A stretch of 9,658 nt of DNA from an uncultured Hyphomicrobiales bacterium (GTDB taxonomy: Bacteria; Pseudomonadota; Alphaproteobacteria; Rhizobiales; Beijerinckiaceae), in contig CAIZGQ010000139.1 of the NCBI GenBank assembly GCA_903932565.1, positions 1 through 9,658 of the forward strand, in the 5' to 3' direction. Position numbers and translations under genes: made by a program. Numbering within the stretch: the stretch's first letter is position 1; every line of letters starts with the position of its first letter. Of this stretch, positions 6,942-9,658 are shown one piece after another. Under the pieces are notes generated by a model that searched no databases, was not told the origin of the DNA, and saw only the letters and a list, made by a program, of their open reading frames with translations.

Positions 6942-7685
6942 TCAACGTCCAACGAACAGACGCGCTGCAAGAATTCGTGGCAATTTTGCTGCGTGAATTT
7001 TTTCAACTGCGCTCTCGATATCGTAAGGCACCCGGAGATAGGTGAGCTCCTGTGTCGCTGTATCAAAAACCCCATATGCCGCAGCGGGGTTTTCGTCGCG
7101 AGGTTGGCCGACCGCGCCCATCACCGCGAGCCATTGTCGATTGCCGACGACAGGGATTCCAGCACCCGTCTGCGGCAGAAAATGCACCGCCGGCTTCGTT
7201 GGCATCATGTGATAAAGTGCCGGACGATGCACATGGCCGCACAGGGTCAAACGCTTTGTGGTCGCGCGCATGGATCGCTCAGCGCGTGACGCATCCGTCA
7301 CATAATTCCACGCGGTCGGCGAGAACGCGTCGGCGTGCACATAAAGCCGATCCTCATCAGCCTCGCTCATGGGTAGATTTTTCAAAAACGCCCGTGCATC
7401 CGCATCAAGCTCACGAAAGGTCCAGTCGAGGGCTGCCTTGGCATATTCATTCATGTTGGACGTGTCGCCTGTGGCGGCCGCCAGATCGTGGTTGCCAAGT
7501 ATCACCAGGGCGCCACGGTCTTTGAACTCATTGACCTTGTCGACAATGTAGACCGGGTCGGCCCCATAGCCGACGAGATCGCCCAAAAACACGAAGCGGT
7601 CGATCGTCTGGCGCCCAGCATGGGCCAGGCAAGCATCAAGTGCTTCCCGGTTTCCGTGTATGTCCGACAAGAAGGCAATACGCAT
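6942..7685 (-). CDS. Calcineurin-like metallophosphoesterase (YfcE/MJ0936-like group)
   Basis: From ATG 7685 the product is 247 residues with a full set of metallophosphoesterase motifs: DIHGN (Asp8, His10), FLGDLVGYG (Asp36), LGNHD (Asn65, His66), VHAD (His117) and CGHVH (His151, His153). These are the ligands of a two-metal centre. The later AVGQPRD (191-197) followed by AAYGVFD is typical of the small YfcE/MJ0936-like branch, whose members hydrolyse phosphodiesters or phosphomonoesters; the physiological substrate here cannot be told. No signal peptide is seen, so it is probably cytoplasmic. The frame is open up to 7865, but those 60 codons are basic, lack family similarity and overlap xseA. 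ATG 7685 has AAGGA 4 nt upstream and directly begins MRIAFLSDIHGN. It lies 73 bp after xseA and just before a protein kinase gene, which suggests but does not prove a shared pathway. Confidence 0.92.
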   Translation of the reverse strand: MRIAFLSDIHGNREALDACLAHAGRQTIDRFVFLGDLVGYGADPVYIVDKVNEFKDRGALVILGNHDLAAATGDTSNMNEYAKAALDWTFRELDADARAFLKNLPMSEADEDRLYVHADAFSPTAWNYVTDASRAERSMRATTKRLTLCGHVHRPALYHMMPTKPAVHFLPQTGAGIPVVGNRQWLAVMGAVGQPRDENPAAAYGVFDTATQELTYLRVPYDIESAVEKIHAAKLPRILAARLFVGR

Positions 7686-7689
7686 GATG

Positions 7690-7694
7690 TCCTT
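7690..7694 (-). promoter_or_regulatory. Ribosome binding site of the metallophosphoesterase gene
   Basis: AAGGA on the minus strand with a 4-nt spacer (CATC) to ATG 7685. It supports the internal start over the longer frame that runs into xseA. Confidence 0.6.
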
Positions 7695-7725
7695 GGGCCG
7701 TTTTTTGGTTCTTGGCCTTTTTTGG
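7690..7725 (-). repeat. Imperfect tandem repeat in the phosphoesterase leader
   Basis: On the minus strand two adjacent units of 17 and 19 nt read CCAAAAAAGGCCAAGAA (7709-7725) and CCAAAAAACGGCCCAAGGA (7690-7708). They differ by two single-base insertions and one substitution. Each has an A6 run, with the runs 17 bp apart, and the downstream unit ends in the gene's Shine-Dalgarno AAGGA. It may be a local duplication. Confidence 0.6.
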
Positions 7726-7758
7726 AGGCGTTTGTTGGAGATAGGACGGAAAGTAGGC

Positions 7759-9402
7759 CTAAAACAAGGACCCCTGATCACGCTTGAGTTCGGGCGTTGC
7801 TCGGACAGCGCGAGATTTCTTCGTCTGTCCGGGGGGTGCCAGCTGAGGCAGCAACGCTGTATCACGCTTGTCTGTGACCGTTGCCGCAGTTTTCTCAGCG
7901 GAGAGGATCAAGGCAGCTGACGTCCCTTCCGCAAACTGGAGGTCCACGCGTGAGCCGGGATGAAGCGCCGATGCGCTGCGAACCGGGTGGCCGCCCTCAT
8001 CCAAAACAAGCGCATAGCCCCGTTGCAGAACATTTTTGTATCCGAGCGCTAAGAGAAGCTTTGAAGCGCTCTGCAATCGGACCTGTGAACGCTGCCGATT
8101 TGCCGCCTCCGCCGATCGAAGCCGTTGATGAAACAGACTGACGCGCGCTTGGCTCGATGCAATCTGTTGCCGGGCCAGACCCGTCCTCGCCTCCATCGCT
8201 GTTGTGAGCCGCCGGACAAATGCCGCAAGATTATCGAACTTGCGTTGACCTGTTGTCTGACGCGCCGCCCGCAATCGCCGCACCGTGCCTTCATAGCGCT
8301 CCCGACGTCGAGCCAATTCGGATTGCGGCGAATGCCGCTGCAGGAGGGTCGAGGCGCGCGAGAGACGCAGCCGACGGTCCTGCAGCGACGCCGTCAGACG
8401 CGCATCAAGCCTCTCAGACGCGCGGTCCAGCCTTTGGCGGGGACCCGCAACAACGGCATCGCCTGAGGGAAGCGCCCGGGCGAGCGACCTCAGCGCAGAT
8501 GATCGTTGGTCCAGTATCCGGCGTGTTCCGGCATGCTGGCGACGCGCGAGGTCCGCCAATGTTGCCAGCAGATCCGAGCGAACCGGCACGCACATCTCCG
8601 CGGCCCCAGTGGGGGTTGGTGCGCGCAGATCCGCCACGTGGTCGATGAGGGTCCAATCCGTTTCATGGCCGACCGCTGAGATGACCGGAATGGTACTTTC
8701 AAACACGGCGCGAACGACCGCCTCGTCGTTAAAGCCCCACAGGTCCTCCAGAGACCCGCCACCCCGCGCAACAATGATCACAGACGGACGTGGGATCGGC
8801 CCCTCAAGCGGCAGGGCGTTGAAGCCAAGAATGGCGGCTGCGACCTCACTCCCGCTGGTTTCACCCTGGACCCGAACCGGCCACACGAGGACTGGGCGGG
8901 GAAAACGGTCTTCCAGTCTGTGCAGGATATCGCGGATCACAGCACCCGTTGGCGATGTGACAACGCCAATCAAGGCCGGCAGAAACGGAATTGGTCGTTT
9001 GCGGCCCTGGTCAAACAGGCCCTCGGCGCCAAGCCGTTTGCGCCGCTCCTCCAGCAGGGCCATGAGCGCCCCGACTCCTGCGGGCTCAAGGCTCTCAATG
9101 ACGATCTGATAGCTCGACTTGCCCGGAAAGGTCGTGAGCTTGCCGGAGGCGATGACCTCAAGCCCCTCTTCAGGCCTGATTTTCATCTTGGCGAAGGCCA
9201 TCTTCCAGATGATGGCATCCAGACGCGCACCCTGGTCCTTCAGGCTGAAATAGACGTGCCCGGATGAATGCGGGCCACGATAGCCCGACACCTCACCCCG
9301 TACCCGGACATAGCCAAACCGATCCTCGACCGTGCGCTTCAGCGCATTGGCCAGTTCCGTGACGCTGAGTTCAGGCGCATTGCTGGGGGACATGTCCGTC
9401 AT
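7759..9402 (-). CDS. xseA: Exodeoxyribonuclease VII large subunit
   Basis: This is the catalytic subunit of exonuclease VII, which with several XseB subunits degrades single-stranded DNA from both ends in repair and recombination. The 547 residues exceed the E. coli protein (456), the extra length lying mostly in the C-terminal half. The N-terminal OB-fold (about 10-110) includes VRGEVSGYRGPHSSGHVYF. The catalytic domain begins around 130. Asp158 (SPTGAVIRD), Arg213 (VARGGGS), His246 and Asp249 (GHETDW) match the E. coli active-site residues Asp155, Arg205, His238 and Asp241. A long Arg/Ala/Leu-rich segment (about 275-430) fits the coiled coil that binds XseB, and LQRGYALVLDEGG precedes a basic tail ending GSLF. 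Two ATGs are possible, 9402 and 9393; neither has a strong Shine-Dalgarno. The gene follows the UbiB-like gene by 46 bp. No xseB is in the window. Confidence 0.97.
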   Translation of the reverse strand: MTDMSPSNAPELSVTELANALKRTVEDRFGYVRVRGEVSGYRGPHSSGHVYFSLKDQGARLDAIIWKMAFAKMKIRPEEGLEVIASGKLTTFPGKSSYQIVIESLEPAGVGALMALLEERRKRLGAEGLFDQGRKRPIPFLPALIGVVTSPTGAVIRDILHRLEDRFPRPVLVWPVRVQGETSGSEVAAAILGFNALPLEGPIPRPSVIIVARGGGSLEDLWGFNDEAVVRAVFESTIPVISAVGHETDWTLIDHVADLRAPTPTGAAEMCVPVRSDLLATLADLARRQHAGTRRILDQRSSALRSLARALPSGDAVVAGPRQRLDRASERLDARLTASLQDRRLRLSRASTLLQRHSPQSELARRRERYEGTVRRLRAARQTTGQRKFDNLAAFVRRLTTAMEARTGLARQQIASSQARVSLFHQRLRSAEAANRQRSQVRLQSASKLLLALGYKNVLQRGYALVLDEGGHPVRSASALHPGSRVDLQFAEGTSAALILSAEKTAATVTDKRDTALLPQLAPPGQTKKSRAVRATPELKRDQGSLF

Positions 9403-9448
9403 AGACGACAGTATCGCCCAGATCGGTCAGCGCGTGCCAGCCCTTCCT

Positions 9449-9658
9449 TCAGGCAAGGTTGTCGACGAGCCCAACAGCCTTGAGCGCTTCCAACTGCCGC
9501 GCGGCCACGGCGTCCGCGTCAAAGCTTGCGCCCATGGCGTCCTCAAACAAACGGTGGAAGTTCAGTCGTGCATCCAAATGCAGGAACACGCCGCCCAGCC
9601 CAATCGCCGCCCGATCCATGAAGACGAATTCCTGCGGCACACGGACCGGTCCCTTTTC
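9449..9658 (-). CDS. ABC1/UbiB (AarF) family atypical kinase, C-terminal fragment
   Basis: The 5' part of this gene lies beyond the window edge; 69 codons and a TGA stop (9449-9451) are visible. The stretch VPQEFVFMDRAAIGLGGVFL, followed by LDARLNFHRLF, resembles the C-terminal end of ABC1/AarF-domain proteins, where a similar phrase follows the kinase-like core. Members such as UbiB and Coq8 are atypical kinases or ATPases that support ubiquinone synthesis or lipid metabolism at membranes. The catalytic region is not visible, so UbiB itself cannot be told from paralogues and no symbol is given. A short hydrophilic tail ends LKAVGLVDNLA. The frame is open to the last base. It is probably transcribed ahead of xseA. 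Confidence 0.75.
   Translation of the reverse strand, partial: EKGPVRVPQEFVFMDRAAIGLGGVFLHLDARLNFHRLFEDAMGASFDADAVAARQLEALKAVGLVDNLA

Noticed and set aside
7686..7865. 60-codon N-terminal extension of the metallophosphoesterase
   Set aside because: It overlaps xseA, is Arg/Lys/Pro-rich without family similarity, and ATG 7685 has its own Shine-Dalgarno just before the DIH motif region.
1..9658. CRISPR array, tRNA, insertion sequence or prophage
   Set aside because: No regularly spaced direct repeats, no tRNA-like cloverleaf noticed in the gaps, no transposase or phage-like protein, and gaps too short to hold such elements.

Overview
This window looks like a piece of an alphaproteobacterial chromosome. 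The evidence is the moderately GC-rich sequence (judged by eye), the long XseA with a Gly-Ser-Leu-Phe C-terminus, a ThrC of about 470 residues, a ThrC / M16 peptidase / GNAT gene order that I recall from that class, and a soluble protein kinase fused to a universal stress protein domain. The genus cannot be fixed from the sequence alone. Every well-supported gene lies on the minus strand, so transcription runs from high to low coordinates, and the window is almost fully coding. The largest gap is about 105 bp, and I see no tRNA, rRNA, insertion sequence, prophage or CRISPR array.

In transcription order: the last 69 codons of an ABC1/UbiB-family atypical kinase (9449-9658, cut by the window edge); xseA, exonuclease VII large subunit (7759-9402); a calcineurin-like metallophosphoesterase (6942-7685); a Hanks-type protein kinase fused to a C-terminal universal stress protein domain (5415-6878); purD (4085-5353); thrC (2567-3979); an M16 zinc peptidase (1311-2570); a RimJ/RimL-like GNAT acetyltransferase (716-1300); and maiA, a zeta-class glutathione transferase / maleylacetoacetate isomerase (41-676). 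The first 38 bases may hold the 3' end of a convergent plus-strand gene whose stop lies 2 bp from the maiA stop.

The right half combines DNA repair (xseA), a signalling module (phosphoesterase and kinase-USP) and purine synthesis (purD). The left half is a tight cluster, thrC-M16-GNAT-maiA, with a 4-bp stop/start overlap and gaps of 10 and 39 bp, and is probably one operon. Several starts had to be moved from the longest reading frame: purD, the phosphoesterase, the GNAT protein and the kinase all have internal ATG codons that fit the family N-terminus or a Shine-Dalgarno sequence and remove overlaps with neighbours.

The part most worth a second look is the adjacent phosphoesterase and kinase-USP pair, a plausible phosphorylation/dephosphorylation module. 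Both families are already known, so the novelty would be in a functional link, which the sequence only suggests. The rest is ordinary core metabolism and repair.
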